A stretch of DNA of 64,000 nt from Cotesia glomerata (taxonomy: Eukaryota; Arthropoda; Insecta; Hymenoptera; Braconidae), in the NCBI RefSeq assembly GCF_020080835.1, contig NC_058161.1, positions 28,096,837 through 28,160,836 of the forward strand, given 5' to 3'. The translations under genes were made by a program, and so were the position numbers. The notes beneath the pieces were generated by a model. It had not been told where the DNA came from. It saw only the letters and a program-made list of their open reading frames with translations, and made no database searches. Shown here piece by piece: positions 1 through 12,309 of this stretch (its first letter is position 1; each line of letters begins with the position of its first letter).

Positions 1-113
1 AAATGGATGGATTGATTAACACAAACAGTTTGTGTAGAATTAACATAAATTTTATGTAAAAAAATCATCTACACAAAATTTTATGTTAAATTTTACGAAA
101 ATTTTTTTACTGT
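1..113. repeat. Short dispersed foldback-type repeat, copy 1
   Basis: This segment matches, in reverse complement, positions about 31133-31246. It is AT-rich, contains the word ACATAAAATTTTGTGTAG, and ends in an A/T-tract plus TGTGTAG tip that resembles other repeats in the window. The match stops close to where the TIR element at 115 begins, so that element probably inserted at or next to its end. No coding potential is visible. Confidence 0.75.
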
Positions 114-114
114 G

Positions 115-1698
115 TAGTAAAATATAGTTGGGTCATTCCATGTCAAATTGACCTACAGTTGGAATTGACCCCTATTGATTTGGATAAATTTTGGTCAGAA
201 ATTTTCGTTTATCATATAACGAACTTTTGCCAGAGGAAAAAGAATTAAAAAATTTTATTCAGAAGATATGCAAATTCAAAATTTCGCTATTTTTTCAGTT
301 TTTCAATTTTGTTTTTGGAATATCTCGAACGCTATTATAGATACGGGAATGGCCTTTCGTTTGTTTGAAAGGAGACACTTGGGGCTATTGAAAAAAAAAA
401 TATTTTGGAAAAAAGTTTTGAAAAATGCCAAATTTGTCAAATTTTAAATTTTTAAAAATCGTCAAAAATGTCGATTGACATTAAAATTTTGGCTCAATTT
501 TTTTTAGTATAGTACATTGTACTGATTTTAAAAGACCCTGAAATTTTTAGAACGGTGTTTTTTTTTCAAATATAAATTTTTGAATTAAAAAAAAAATTTT
601 TTTCTTATTTTTTGCAACTTTTAAATAAGGTAAAGTTATGCAGATACATAGTATTGTAATTTTGAGAATTTAAAAATTAAATGCATGACGAAATATTAAA
701 TAATGAAATAATTTTAACTTTTTTTTTATTTTTTTGAAGTAATCTTAGTCAGGCTTAACGCATGATATAATTGTTATTCGTTGTTTTTTTACTTCATTTA
801 AATTTTTCGACATTTTACTTCATTTAAATTTTAGGACATTTTTGGGACAATTCTGTAATGTTTCTACAACAAACTTTGAAAATTTTTAGAACTATTTCAC
901 GACACTTTTGAAAAAATATTTTAAAAAATATTTAAAAAATGTTCCGAAAATTTCCTAAAATTGTCCTAAATTTGTCCCAAAAATGTTTTAAAACTGTCCC
1001 AAAAATGTCCTAAAATTTTTCATCTATTAATTTTAGGACAAATCTACAACCGTGCAAAAATAAATTGTTTTTTTTTTTTTAATTATTTGAAAAACGTTCA
1101 AAATTGTCCTAAAAATATTAAAAAAATGTTCCGAAAATTGTCCCAAAAATGTCCTAAAAATGTCCTAAAATTGTCCCAAAAATGTTCAATAAATGATTCA
1201 TTCATTAATTTCTAGACAAATCTACAGCTGTGCAAAAATAAATTATCTTCTTCAAAATCATTTAAAAACCATTTAAAATTGTAGTAAAATTGTCATGAAA
1301 TTGTGAAGTCTTCTGAAAATCTTCAAAAAAATACCTAAAATCGACGAAAAATTACTTAAACGCACTATTTTAAAATTTTTAATTTTTTTTTGAGATGTCC
1401 CAAAATTGCCCCAAAAATGTCCCAAATTGTGTCACGTTTGGATGTCCCACGCTTGAGACATTTTTGGGACAATTTTTTTTTACACGGGATTCCAAAAACA
1501 AAATTGAAAAACTGAAAAAATAGCGAAATTTTGAATTTGCATTATATCTTTTGAATAAAATTTTTTAATTATTTTTCCTCTGGCAGAAGTTCGTTATATG
1601 ATAAACGAAAATTTCTGACCAAAATTTATCCAAATCAAAAGGGGTTAATTCGAACTGTAGGTCAATTTGACATGGAATGACCCAACTATATTTTACTA
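115..1698. mobile_element. Non-autonomous DNA element with ~207-bp terminal inverted repeats
   Basis: Positions 115-321 and 1489-1698 are near-perfect inverted copies of each other; the outer end reads TAGTAAAATATAGTTGGG and the conserved core GGTCATTCCATGTCAAATTG. The interior has no ORF and is dominated between about 838 and 1460 by irregular copies of GTCCCAAAAATGTCCTAAAA. Part of the interior (425-690) also occurs in reverse complement at 44575-44855, so this is a dispersed family. Long TIRs without a transposase indicate a MITE-like or foldback element; the superfamily is not identifiable by eye. Confidence 0.8.
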
Positions 1699-1699
1699 T

Positions 1700-1825
1700 T
1701 GTCGCAATAACAGTAGTAATCCTGTTGCTGCAACCGGACTTTATCCTGTTGCTGCAACTTGGCTGCCTTCTGTTGCAGCTACAGGAAAATCCTGTTGCAG
1801 CAACAGTTAATTTTTTTCCGTGTAG
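1700..1825. repeat. Short repeat built on the word CTGTTGCWGCAAC
   Basis: Five imperfect copies of CTGTTGC(A/T)GCAAC, itself nearly self-complementary, lie between 1720 and 1808. The right end is a T-tract followed by CCGTGTAG (1811-1825). That tip recurs at many places in the window (for example 46262-46272 and 62645-62660) and links this to the tip-plus-word class described in the findings. A short open frame here is not a plausible gene. Confidence 0.55.
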
Positions 1826-2058
1826 ATTATGTATAACATTGGAATTAAAACGTAGATCTACCGACGATACTTACCAAAAAAATATTTAGTACTACTAAAT
1901 ATTATTTGGTAGAAACAAATATTTATTTCCATGTAATAAGGCTTTGTTTATATTAATATAATTTATTTAGAGTAAAAAAATCATTTATTAAAGTGTAACA
2001 AATAATAAAGGTATTTTTTCTTTGACCGTCGTATATATTAATGATTAAAGTTTATTTT

Positions 2059-2388
2059 CTTGCCTATGGTCAATTGACTAGTGGATCTAATTCAAGTCAA
2101 CAGATGGACATACCATCTTCCCTCATGGTCGAGAATTTCCTCTCTTTGCCTAAGTTCGATGGTAGTCCATCAAACTTGAATATTAGTAAAGCTGGAAGCT
2201 TGTAGTATCTGTTTGGGTTATGAAGATGTTAATTAAGTGAAAGATAATGAAAGAAAATTTGAATGAAAGTAAAGATAAACTTTGAAAAATAACTTAGGCA
2301 AAGAGAGGAAACTCTCGACCATGAGGGAAGATGGTATGTCCATCTGTTGACTTGAATTAGATCCACTAGTCAATTGACCATAGGCAAG
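2059..2388. mobile_element. Foldback element with 98-bp arms
   Basis: Positions 2059-2156 and 2291-2388 are almost perfect reverse complements (outer end CTTGCCTATGGTCAATTGAC) around a 134-bp loop. Such a structure is typical of a MITE or foldback element. No ORF is present and no clear target-site duplication can be read. Confidence 0.8.
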
Positions 2389-2910
2389 TAACAAATAATA
2401 TTGATGGGTAAAAAATATTTTTTCCTCCCAAATAAATGACTAAAAACTTTATTACTAAATTAGTTTAGTACTCCGTACTAAATCCTTCTATCGATGTTTT
2501 AAATACCCGTGAAAAAATATTCTGATCAGGCTTGATATGAGCTGATAAGGCAATATAAAAATTTTTTATAGGTTCATATCTGGCCTGATATGATCTGATA
2601 TGTCCATATTTAATTTTTGATATGTCCTGATATGGCCTGATATGAAAATTGGCCATATCAGGCCTGATCAAGCCTTATCAATTTGATATGTCTATATCAG
2701 ACTTGATATGCTCATATCTAATTTTACATTATTTTTTAACATGTCCTGATATGCCCTGATATAACCTTATAAAGTTATATATACTTTGATAAACCTGAAA
2801 AAAAAAATCCCTGATCAGGGTTGATATAACTTGATATGGATTCATATAGTCTGATATACTCATACTCTTACCAGCACATAAGAAGTCTTATGTACTCATA
2901 TAAAGACATA

Positions 2911-3069
2911 CCCGAGTAAAAAAAACTATATATCATTATATATGATTCATATCTAATTATATAGAAGCATATGTAATTCATTTATAATTATATAGATGTA
3001 TATATAATTCATATACAATTATATATGAATCATATAGAATTCTATATAATTTTTTTTACTCCAGTGGGT
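2911..3069. mobile_element. TATATA-word element with CCCGAGTAAAAA tip
   Basis: Starts CCCGAGTAAAAAAAA and ends TTTTTTTTACTCCAGTGGG. Between lie copies of ATATATAATTATAT and its palindromic variants. TA flanks both sides. The same tip occurs on the CCGCACCACCGC-word element at 25845-26798 and the same word at 4690-4800 and 49413-50666. It may be a solo short element or the left end of a larger one whose other end is at 4809. Confidence 0.55.
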
Positions 3070-3079
3070 ATTTTGTGAT

Positions 3080-4116
3080 CCGAACAAAAACAGTTTCACT
3101 GTAAAAAAGTCCACGTTCATAAGACTATTAGGAAAAAAAATTTTTTTTTTCTCTACAAAAAGATACAAAATAAAAAAATTAAAAAATCCGAGTAACCGAT
3201 ATGATTGTTTATGATTTTCGGAAATTAAAAAAAATTTTATTGTAAATTTAAAAATTAAAAAAAAAATTTTAGAACGTATTTAGTGTACGCGGTTGCAAAA
3301 TATTTTACTTTTAATGAAATTCGTAAAATCTATTTACTAGGACTTTAAAAAAATTGAAATACACAATGACGCACACCAAGTACGTTCTAAAATTTTTTTT
3401 TTAATTTTTAAATTTACAATAAAATTTTTTAATTTCCGAAAATCATAAACAATCATATCGGCTACTCGGATTTTTATTTTTATTTTGTATCTTTTGTAAA
3501 GAAAAAAAATTTTTTTCCTAATAGTCTTATGAACGTGGACTTGGCGCGACTTTTTTTACAGTGAAACTGTTTTTGTTCGGATTTTAGTATTTTTTGTAAT
3601 TATAATGAAAATTTACAATTGATAACAACTTAAATCTCGTGTTGACTGCATTTTTTACTGCAAACTATCCCCTTGAAGCTACAGTTTATGTAGATGTAAT
3701 TCCAGTGCACCCTGGCGGCCATAGATGCAAGCTATGAATCACTTTTTACTGTAGTTGCGTGTCTATAGGAAGGATTACTACACATTTTTATTTTATCTAG
3801 TCTGTGGCGCTGATATTCCCCATCGAAAAAAAGTCAGGATCGAAATTTCTGGGCTTACTACAGTTTGTGCTGATAAAATTTAATAATTTTAAGCGAATTA
3901 AGTGTTATAATTGATTATAATTAATTAATATCAGTAAAATAAAGTATAAATTACTATTATAACATATCATTTTGGAAAAAGGAGAACCATATAATTAAAT
4001 AAAATTTTGCAACCTCGAAATACCGTTCTGCTTACAGTAAACACAGTCGGTAGTCTGGCGCTCCGTTTACAACGGATTTGAACGGAACTTGGCGCCAGAT
4101 TCTACCGAATCTGTGG
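3080..4116 (+). mobile_element. Unclassified ~1-kb element (5' foldback, 3' hairpin), copy 1, complete
   Basis: Begins CCGAACAAAAACAGTTTCAC and ends in a hairpin (CAGATTC, TACC, GAATCTG at 4096-4113) followed by TGG. Positions 3080-3587 form a long imperfect palindrome, whose right arm ends GAAACTGTTTTTGTTCGG. The rest (3588-4116) is single-copy within the element and is shared with 47816-49059 and 28930-29235. The flanks are AT on both sides. The empty sites found for the second copy show insertion between A and T, with either no duplication or a 2-bp AT duplication. A/T insertion and a terminal 3' hairpin recall Helitrons, but the expected CTRR end is missing. No ORF. Confidence 0.75.
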
Positions 4117-4610
4117 ATTACCATAAAACATTCTCTTTTTCTATCTAAGAGTCTGTTACCCCAATGATAGCAATCTTTTAATATATAGTATTTTTCGGAT
4201 AAAATAATAGGAACTTAAAAAAAATTTAATTTCACAAAAATTGTTAGTTTTGTCAAGTTCAAAAATTGTTAGGGAGGCCCTCCAGCAATATATAGTTCCA
4301 TATACTAAACAAATAATTCCATCAAAATTTAAGCTTTCAATTCTGATTTTACCTCGATTATTTTTTTTAATTTCAAAGAAATTCTAAATTCTAAAGCAAC
4401 GAAGTACCTTAACAATATATCGTAGAATCATTTTCGCGATTTCATGTATACATAGATAATTTTATAAATCTACATATAGATACCATTATTATATATAAAT
4501 ATTGACAGTTAATAATTAATAAATTAGATAAAAAATTTTGTTCACTACGAATCGATCATGTATACGATTCGCATTACTTGTAGTTATAATAAACTTTGTT
4601 CTCCAAGTAA

Positions 4611-4683
4611 GTCTCTTAGGTAAACGGGTAGTGAATTAGTCTTTCAAGCGGTAGGACCACGGTTCGATTCCCACTCGCGCCGA
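4611..4683 (+). other. tRNA-like sequence (degenerate)
   Basis: The 3' half reads like a T arm plus acceptor (GGTTCGATTCCCACTCGCGC) followed by a T-run that could act as a Pol III terminator. The 5' half has a weak A-box-like stretch (GGTAAACGGGTAGTG), but the acceptor stem does not pair. It is a tRNA-derived module inside a TATATA-word element rather than a functional tRNA gene. Confidence 0.45.
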
Positions 4684-4927
4684 TTTTTTTTTCCTATGGA
4701 AATAATTATATATAATTATACCTAATTATACATAATTATATGGGGCCATTTTTCATTTATAATTATGTAATATAATGATATATAATTTTTTTTACCGGGG
4801 CGGGTACATAGTCTGATATACTTATATCAAGGCATATATAGTCTGATATGGCCAATTTCCATATCAGGCCTGATATGGACGGTTTATATCAGGCCTGATA
4901 TAGTCTGATCAGAAAATTTTTCACGGG

Positions 4928-6165
4928 TAATTATTTAAAATAATTAAATAAGACTTTATCTACAAGATTGAGCTGGCTACAGCTAATTAAAATGCGTTTA
5001 ATTCACTCTATAATTCCAGCGGTAAATGTATCACTTACATATTGATTTTTTCTATCGCCGAAACCCGAGTTTCTTTAGAATCACGCCAAAATTTACCTTA
5101 TCGACTAGTAAATGTTATTACTTATGATAACAATAATTTTCTTCATTTTACCTTTTCAATATTTATGTAACAAATTACGATATGATTGTTAACTTCTTAA
5201 TCAAGAAGAAATTTTTCTGTAAATAGAGAATGCTGACATTCAACTTTTACAAATTCTGAATCCTTACATCTACAAACTACAAGTAAATAAATTAAAGAGA
5301 ATTTAAACGATAAAAATCGATAATATCGTGGACTGTCAGTTGTTTTTCTTTCATGCATATGAAACGTTAAAGAATCAGAGTCGAAATTTTATTGGTAGAA
5401 TAAAAATCAATTCTAAGATTAGTTTTGTTAACAAAGACAGTAATTTCCCAATTTCTTGCTCGGAAAGTTTTTGAACTAGTGATAAAATTTACGATACTTG
5501 TTTCGGAATTAACTTCCCCATTACCGTAACAGTTATCTTAGACTTACAGCACTTAAATAAACACAAGAACTAATTCACCGAGCCCGCTGTAAAACATCTT
5601 ACAATCACATCTAGCTCACAATAAATTTAAACAAATATTGCAAACAATTAATTGCAATATTTTGTACTCTAATTTTTTCGAGTGTGTATCTTTAATTATT
5701 TCAGTTCTCCGAACTTTTAAATATCCAAACATGCTGTATATTTCATCACAATATTTCTTCACTCTTATTAACGCGACCATTAATTTTACTTTTTCACGAA
5801 TAATGAAAAGTTTCTGCCCTCGGGGAGACGCCGATCGATTCTTGCCGCAAACAGTCACATTGATTTGAAATTGTCTCGTTTCGACTGGCTAAACATCCAT
5901 TGCAATGAAGTTTCAATTCCCTTTTCGAGATGAAAAAATATTTAAATTTTGTTTCGAAGGGTTCTAAATTTTATTAGAATACGTTATAAAATTTTTCCAA
6001 GTCTTTTGATTATATAAATTAACTTTTAACCTATAAACATATTTACATGTAAAGTAAAAGCCCCAATAGATGCTAATGTACCAGTACATGATCACTCCAT
6101 GTATTTGTATATCTATATTTGTATATCTATATTCACAAAAAGTAATGTTATTATACATGAAATAT
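4928..6165. other. No recognisable gene
   Basis: AT-rich sequence with short chance ORFs on both strands (for example 5616-5868), which lack family resemblance and codon bias. I see no repeat pair elsewhere in the window. It may be unique host DNA. Confidence 0.4.
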
Positions 6166-6897
6166 ATATCGTATAATTAATAGAAAAACGCAATAGAAGT
6201 TCAAAAAAATATATACGTCGCGTATACTTGCTATACATAAAAAATATATGTGGGAAGATATATTATAATTATTTGGTAAGTATATTTGATAAATAAAAAA
6301 AATATACCGGAAATGTTTTCAATTTATAAATATAAATAGTCAGATATATAAAAAATATACTTAAAATGTAGTGTGTACATTTCACGTATAATAACATTAC
6401 TTTGAGCGTATATTTTAAATTTATGAAAATCGGCGAAAAGTTATGTAAATGAAATATATTTCAATTGTATATTTTTTTATAAATAATATATATTTTCATG
6501 TTTTTCTCTTATATTTTCTTCTTATTTCATGTATACACCATTTATATCTGAAAATATATTTTCAATATATTTGACATCCCATACAAAAAATGAAGATCGG
6601 CCCGATACTGGGCCAAGACTGGTAACCGATCTTTAAGTATCGGCCGAGTATCGTGAAATATCGTTGGGCCAAGACTGGGCGAACATCGGATGGTAACACC
6701 CAGCCGATATAGGCGACTGAGCATCGGCCGAACATAGTAACCAAGCATTGGCCGAGCATCGGCCAAGCATAGGCAAAAAAATCAAATTTTAGGTAAAATA
6801 ATTAAAAAAATTTTTTTTTCGTTGTTTATTTTTGAATTATTATTATTCTGAGGTGATGGACTACTGGTTGATAGAAATTAATTCTGAAAAAATCCGG

Positions 6898-6975
6898 ATG
6901 TAAAGGGATTTGAACCTGGTCCGTCTGCGTGGAAGTCTCGAGCGGTGTCACAGGCGCTACTAACTGATCTGAGTG
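6898..6975 (-). other. tRNA-like sequence
   Basis: On the minus strand there is an A-box-like AGATCAGTTAGTAGCGCC and a B-box GGTTCAAATCCC. The stretch CGAGACTTCCACGCAGACG just before the B-box is almost identical to that of the tRNA-like block at 26276-26342, so the two share an ancestor although they sit in different elements. The acceptor stem is not convincing, so this is a derived module rather than a gene. Confidence 0.5.
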
Positions 6976-7373
6976 TAGTGTTCATAGTTTAATCATTTCA
7001 ATGTTTAACAATCAATTTTTCTCAGTATAATTGAGTTAACTTGATTGTTGTTACGAATTTTTCTATTTATTTCATAACTGAACAATTTCTGAATTTTAAT
7101 AATAAAAAATAACTTCTTAGTTTTTTAAAACTTCATTTTTTAAGCAAGAAGTTCAAAATTAATTAAAAATAAATGATTTATTAGTAAATAAATATATATA
7201 TATATATATTTATATTTGTATATTTTTATTTATATTCATAAATCTATTTGTAAGTAAATAAATCATTTATTAAAAATCATTAGATTTGCTAAAATTTTTT
7301 TATTTAATACTAAAAGAAATAGGTTTAACTGGTTGGGTAATGTAAAAATTTATCGAAAAAGTCCTCCAAAAAA

Positions 7374-8060
7374 ATTAGGAAAACGGTTGACCCTGAAGGC
7401 CATCCCTGCAACTTCCCGCTAATTCCATACTTAGGCGCTTAAAATTGCACCAATGACGTTTTTGAGCTCTTCGAGCTCAAAAATACAATTTATGGGTTAT
7501 TTTGAGCTCTCCGAGCTCAAAGAGATTGCTTTCCTATCCTTTAAAGCTCTTCGAGCTCAAAAGTCTGATAGAGATTTGATAAGACACTATTTTTTGAATT
7601 TTTAAACCACAATAACTTTTGAATGAATAAACCGATTTTTACGCAGTTAGAAGCATTCGACGCAGTTTTTTAAGCCTCACAAAGAATTCTAAATTTTGAA
7701 TTGATCGCGCTAGGAATTTTGGAGTTATTCCGAAAAAACACTTTTTTCGGTTTTCTTTCGTTCACGATATCTCTCGAATGAATCAACCGATTTTGACCGG
7801 ACTGGTGGCGATCGACGTGTTTTTTGAGGTTAAGAGCTGATTAGTTTTTGGAATTGAAACTTTAAGCCGTTTAAAAGTTATTCCAAAAAAACTACATTTG
7901 AAAAAAATTTTTTTTTCAGTTTTTTGAAGATTTCTCAAAATCTATTGATCTGAATCTGTCCAAATAGTTTTCAAAATCTAAGTTTGGTCAAGCTCTTTCG
8001 AATGGCACCAACCGCGATGAAATCGGTCAAGCCGTTCAAAAGTTATAAGCGGTTCACATA

Positions 8061-8136
<76 letters not shown>

Positions 8137-8285
8137 GACACCGTGACAACCTCGCGGGAATAGTCAGGGAAGCTTCCTATGACCTTCAAACGTCGAGATC
8201 TGATGAAAACTCGATTTTTGCAAAACGGGGTGAAAACAATAACTTCCCGATTTTTGAAAATCTTCGATTTTCTTAGCGGGAAGTT
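7374..8285 (+). mobile_element. GAGCTC-hairpin element, copy A (full length)
   Basis: Family layout: start ATTAGGAAAACGGTTGACC; AACTTCCCGCTAA close behind; three short hairpins of the form GAGCTC-NNN-GAGCTC (7466-7565); three diverged internal units each containing ACCGATTTT; a (CA)n tract (8065-8132); then CGTCGAGATCTGATGAAAAC; and a terminal hairpin running from AACTTCCCG to CGGGAAGTT. Always preceded by an A-run. No coding capacity; open frames through (CA)n are artefacts. It is inserted inside the GGCCGAGCATC-word element. Confidence 0.85.
8065..8132. repeat. (CA)n microsatellite inside copy A
   Basis: About 34 uninterrupted CA dinucleotides at the fixed microsatellite position of the GAGCTC-hairpin family. 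Confidence 0.95.
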
Positions 8286-8848
8286 AAAAATGTTCATTAC
8301 TTATTAAATCTGTTTTAGTAAAAACAAATGTTGATCTAATCTTAATAGAGCTTGTTGAATAATAAAAATGTTTATTAATAACTAAAAAATGATCAATATA
8401 ATATTTATAAAAAAAAAACATTTTTAATAATTTAAATTGGTGTTTTCTCTTAAAAAAATCTCGTAAGATATTTTTTAAAAATTGATTTACTAATTTTTAG
8501 TACATATTAGTTTATAATTTGGTCAAACGTTAAATTAAAAAGATAATACAACATAGTAATGACTAACACCTATTAATTATTTTCAAGTGTAATAAAAAAT
8601 TAGCCAGAGCATCGGCCAAGCAATGGCTGATAATCAAATCACATACCATTATATTATAATAAATATCGTGCGGTAGCCGATGGCTTACCTAGACTAGGCC
8701 AGTACAAATCACCAATGCTTGGCCAAACATTAAAGCCAATGGTTTACCGAGGCTAGGCCGATACAAAACGCCGATACTTGGCCGAGCATTAGTAGCCGTG
8801 CCTTGGCCAATGAACGGAAATTGTTGAGCATCGGCAACTTCGTATGGG

Positions 8849-8965
8849 ATATACATTTTTTCCATGGGGGATACTAGCGCATATATCCTAGGATATATTT
8901 TTTTCGGCAAGTTTTCATATATCCCAGCATATATTCTAGAATATATGGTTTTTCCGTAGGGGAGC
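8849..8965. repeat. CATATATCC-word repeat
   Basis: Contains palindromic copies of CATATATCCTAGGATATAT and ends with TTTTTCCGTAGGGG near 8962; a second such tip (TTTTTTCCATGGGGG) ends near 8867. It belongs to the same tip-plus-word type as its neighbour. Confidence 0.4.
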
Positions 8966-11230
8966 ACTAAATTTAATTTAAAAAACTCATTTTATCATTT
9001 AAATAAGTCGTCAAAATTTTCTTTATTCTCTTAGTTATGTAGATTAAATTAAGAATTAAAATCTTAAACCTTAATACTTCGGAAAAAAAAACGGATTAAT
9101 CTGAACAATTCCAAATGCGCATACTTACCTCGTACTAAGGGTAAGTGTGCGTACTTATGTAGGGTAAATTTACGCAACTACGGGAAGTTTGTTGATTTTT
9201 AATGCCCTATTATTAAAATATAATATAACTTCACATAATATGGTTAATAAAAAGCTCAAGTACATTATTGAGAGAAAAAAATTAATTTTCTTTAGTTACT
9301 ATCCTCAGTACACCGTGACAACAAATTATACTTATCGGCACCAGATTCTTAATATCATATTTTTTGAGTAAACGACTGATACCATATGGTTTTTTTCTGC
9401 ATAAGGTAAATATCCACCCACAAACCTTTAATTTGCTTACACATATCATAAAATTTCCCCTCCCCATTCATAAATAAAGGGGTCGTGCACACTTTCCCGC
9501 TGCGCACAGTAACCCCACGTGACTCTATTAAAATTCTAAAATTATGAGATTATTTTACCTTTATAAACATTTCTAGAAAACGATCCCAGGATTTTTCCAC
9601 TAAAATTCTTGAATTTATTACATTATTAAAGTATAAAATAAATTTTCATTCCAATAAATTCACTTATCTGATAGTTAATAATCTTGAGGTGGTATCAAGT
9701 GAAATTAAATTTGAATAAAAGCGATAAATCTTAGATACTTAGAAAATTTGATGCGTCGACAATATCAAAGATTACGTTATCCGAGAAGAATTTATGAGGT
9801 TCAATTTAAGTAGACTTTGAACAAGTGAATTACTACTGAGCGTACATCGAGACCAGAGAATGCTAATTCTGACAATCTATCATGGGAGTTATTATCCATG
9901 TACACGAGAAACACAGGAACCAGACCTACGTTTAAAGAAAAAGGGTGCTTTATAAAACGAGACTCGGTGAAGTGGAAGCGTATTGATTCTGTGAATAAGA
10001 TTCCGCGTAATTTCATTTTGTGTGGTTATGAAGTATATCTACGTGATGCTGTAGAGAAATTAGTCCTGATAGAAGCTAATTTCATTTAGAAGTACTTTTT
10101 AATTGAAATAAATTATTATGAAGATCTTCAAAATTTTTTTCTTGATTTTGGGGGTCTTAAATTGCAATTTTAGTATTTATAGTGAGCAACTCAGGTAGTT
10201 TTAGTAAATGAAAATTCATCAATGTCATTCGAAAAAAATTTTACAACAAAAAAACGCTAGCGTTCATTTAAAAAACTCATTAAGTTTTTCTTCACGCTCG
10301 ACGCCGCTCAATATTTTTCATTATTCAATTGGATCAAATAAATGGATTTGAATTTCAATTAATGATGAAATTTTGTTTGACAGCACTGAGCAATAGTAAT
10401 TAAGAGAAAATTCTTTATGAAATGTCATGCCTCGTAAAAAAGGATGGTGTGAAAAAATATTAATTAAAATATTAAACATTACCTCGAAAAAGAAATTTTT
10501 TACATATAATGGCTCAATTATGCACATAATAAGTTCGCAAACTATTCATAATTAAAATAAAAGCTGCTCATTTTGAGTTTGAATTAGAAATATCTTTTAT
10601 GTGAATACGAAACACTGAATAATATGTAATTATACGTGCACTAATACACGTCTATATACTATACTACATCACGCCCTAGACCAGGTTGAATACCATTAGA
10701 TTTTGTCTCATTTGCATTTATTTACGCATCAAATTATTTTACAACCTTGTTATATATATTTCGCAATTAGTGGAACGAAAAAACGAAATCTACATCATCG
10801 TCGTTGTTAACAAGTACAAAAATTTATTTTTTCGAGATACTCATAGATGGCGTTACACAAATTTAGTAGAAAATTCAGAAAAAAAAACAATCTAGATTCA
10901 AGACCAACATTTTTTACTTAAAATCTGTTATAGGAAGACGACAAAAATCTTGGTAGAATAATATTTTTTTCTTGATTTTAAACTTTTGATTTCAAAATTT
11001 CCAATAGGAATAATTAAATAATTAAATAAAGTAAAATTATTTTTCGATCAATGTTTTTTTTTCTCAACGCAAGAGATATTTTAATTTCAAAATAAATAAG
11101 GTAAAAGCACCAATTGTTAACACTATAATTTCATTATTGCTGTGTTGAAAATAAACTTTCTTCCTAATTATTTTTTTGAGCGAAAAAAAATTTTTTTTTG
11201 ACATAAGAAATTTCACTTAGTCAAACAAAA
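8966..11230. other. No recognisable gene
   Basis: AT-rich, with only short chance ORFs (for example 9801-10016, 9898-10089, 10321-10527, 10686-10895). None resembles a known family. No internal repeat pair was noticed. Confidence 0.4.
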
Positions 11231-11254
11231 TTAATTCTGTTGCTTTAAGAAATA

Positions 11255-11830
11255 CGTATCTTGATCCAAGAAAATTTATTTAAGTCAAGAAAATCTTGTT
11301 GTTTTGAGAAAATTCAGCCTTTTGCTCCAAAAAATTTAGTTTTTGATAGAAGTAAATTTTCTTGTCTTGAGAAAATTTCTCTCTTGCTCCAAAAAATTAA
11401 ATATAAAGATAGAAGTAAATTTTCATTAATATTTTTATTGATTAACATGTCAAATGGGAAGATCAAATAATATTGAATCATTTTTTTTCATTTAATATGT
11501 ATAATTGCACGCTAAAATAATATAAAATGGGTATCAAATATTCAAGAGAAAAATTTTCTCAAGGTGAGAAAATTTTTTTCTCAGCTGAAGTAGATGGCGC
11601 TGCTTTCCTAATGTATCTAAAAAACTTGATCAAATATAAAAATTTATTGTATCAAGTATTTATAATAATTTGAATTAAGAAAAATTTACTTCCACCAAGA
11701 ATAGAATTTCAAGTAAAATTTTTACTTCGGCCAACACAACTTTGGTCTTCCTTCAGGCACCTGAAAATTTTCTTGAGCCAAGAATTTTATTCTCCAGTCT
11801 TAAAAATTTTTCTTTCTGTGCATAGGCCTT
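11255..11830. repeat. GAAAATTTTC-word dispersed repeat, uninterrupted copy
   Basis: Many copies of TTCTTGAGAAAATTT and its complement. Positions about 11480-11830 match 52040-52740 in reverse complement, including the stretch GATGGCGCTGCTTTCC. The copy at 52 kb is interrupted by a tRNA-bearing repeat and bounded by a GAGCTC-hairpin insertion, so this one serves as the ancestral reference. The right end TTTTTCTTTCTGTGCATA is again an A/T-tract plus CACAG tip. Confidence 0.65.
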
Positions 11831-12013
11831 GTAAAAACGTGACTTAGGCCAGTGAGTAGCGTAGAAGACTGTCAATTATGAGGTACCAGCTTCAAGTTCA
11901 TCATACGTGAGCAGTTTTTTCATTAAATAAAATTACAAAATCCGTTTTTCAGTATTAATTTCTATTAATAATTAATAAATAGCAATCACTTCATAATCAT
12001 GTTTGATTTTTTA

Positions 12014-12176
12014 AATAAATTTTTTTCGCCTGATTAATATGGGAATCTATATAGAATCCTACCTTGAATTCCTATATAGGAAATCATGTGGGAATCTATC
12101 CGAAAACGCCATGTGGAAATCCATTGGGGAATATAGGCTAATTTCCCATATGGATTTTTTTTTAAAGGGTATTTAA
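12014..12176. repeat. Repeat built on TATGGGAATC/GATTCCCATA words
   Basis: Self-complementary words such as CCCATATGGATT, GGGAATCTAT and TCCTATATAGGA fill the segment. The right end is TTTTTTTTTAAAGGGT, the inverted counterpart of an ACCCTTT-A-tract tip. No ORF. Confidence 0.4.
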
Positions 12177-12309
12177 TATTTTCTAGTAAAAAAAATTTTT
12201 TTCCAATTTTTGAATTATGAAAATTTTTTAAAAATCTATACAGTTACTTTTAACGTTCTAGGTAATTAATTATCCCAGAAAATAAAATTAATTGGAGCCC
12301 TGTAAATCA

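Larger units (their letters stand above)
2506..4927. mobile_element. CTGATATG-word element, split by nested insertions
   Basis: The left end (CCCGTGAAAAAATATTCTGA at 2506) and right end (ending TTTTTCACGGG at 4927) form a terminal inverted repeat. Inside each end, irregular copies of CTGATATG/GGCCTGATATG follow (2521-2880 and 4810-4920). A flanking TA is present on both sides. The middle is occupied by TATATA-word elements, the unclassified element at 3080-4116 and a tRNA-like block at 4611-4683. The terminal match supports one ancestral element, but the order of nesting is inferred. Confidence 0.6.
6578..8848. mobile_element. GGCCGAGCATC-word element with tRNA-like core, interrupted
   Basis: Ends are CCCATAC (6578) and GTATGGG (8848), with AT on both outer sides. 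Both arms (6578-6775 and 8600-8840) consist of irregular copies of GGCCGAGCATCGGCCAAGCA and its complement. The core carries a tRNA-like block (6898-6975). A GAGCTC-hairpin family copy is inserted at 7374-8285. No transposase is visible; the ORFs across the arms are translations of the repeat word. Confidence 0.6.

Noticed and set aside
955..1460. GTCCCAAAAATGTCC repeats as operator sites
   Set aside because: Irregular spacing within a TIR element; better explained as the element's low-complexity interior.
5616..5868. Two overlapping ORFs of 80 and 76 residues on opposite strands
   Set aside because: Mutual shadows in AT-rich DNA. No motif, and no splice or promoter context that I can defend.
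6542..6766. Overlapping minus-strand ORFs in the GGCCGAGCATC arm, and 8689-8967
   Set aside because: Translations of the repeat word; the same frames recur with every word copy.
8064..8297. Long VC/TH-repeat open frames at the (CA)n tracts (8064-8297, 23100-23619, 32093-32633, 33109-33489)
   Set aside because: They are translations of CA microsatellites with flanking repeat DNA that recurs at unrelated loci. No codon signal.
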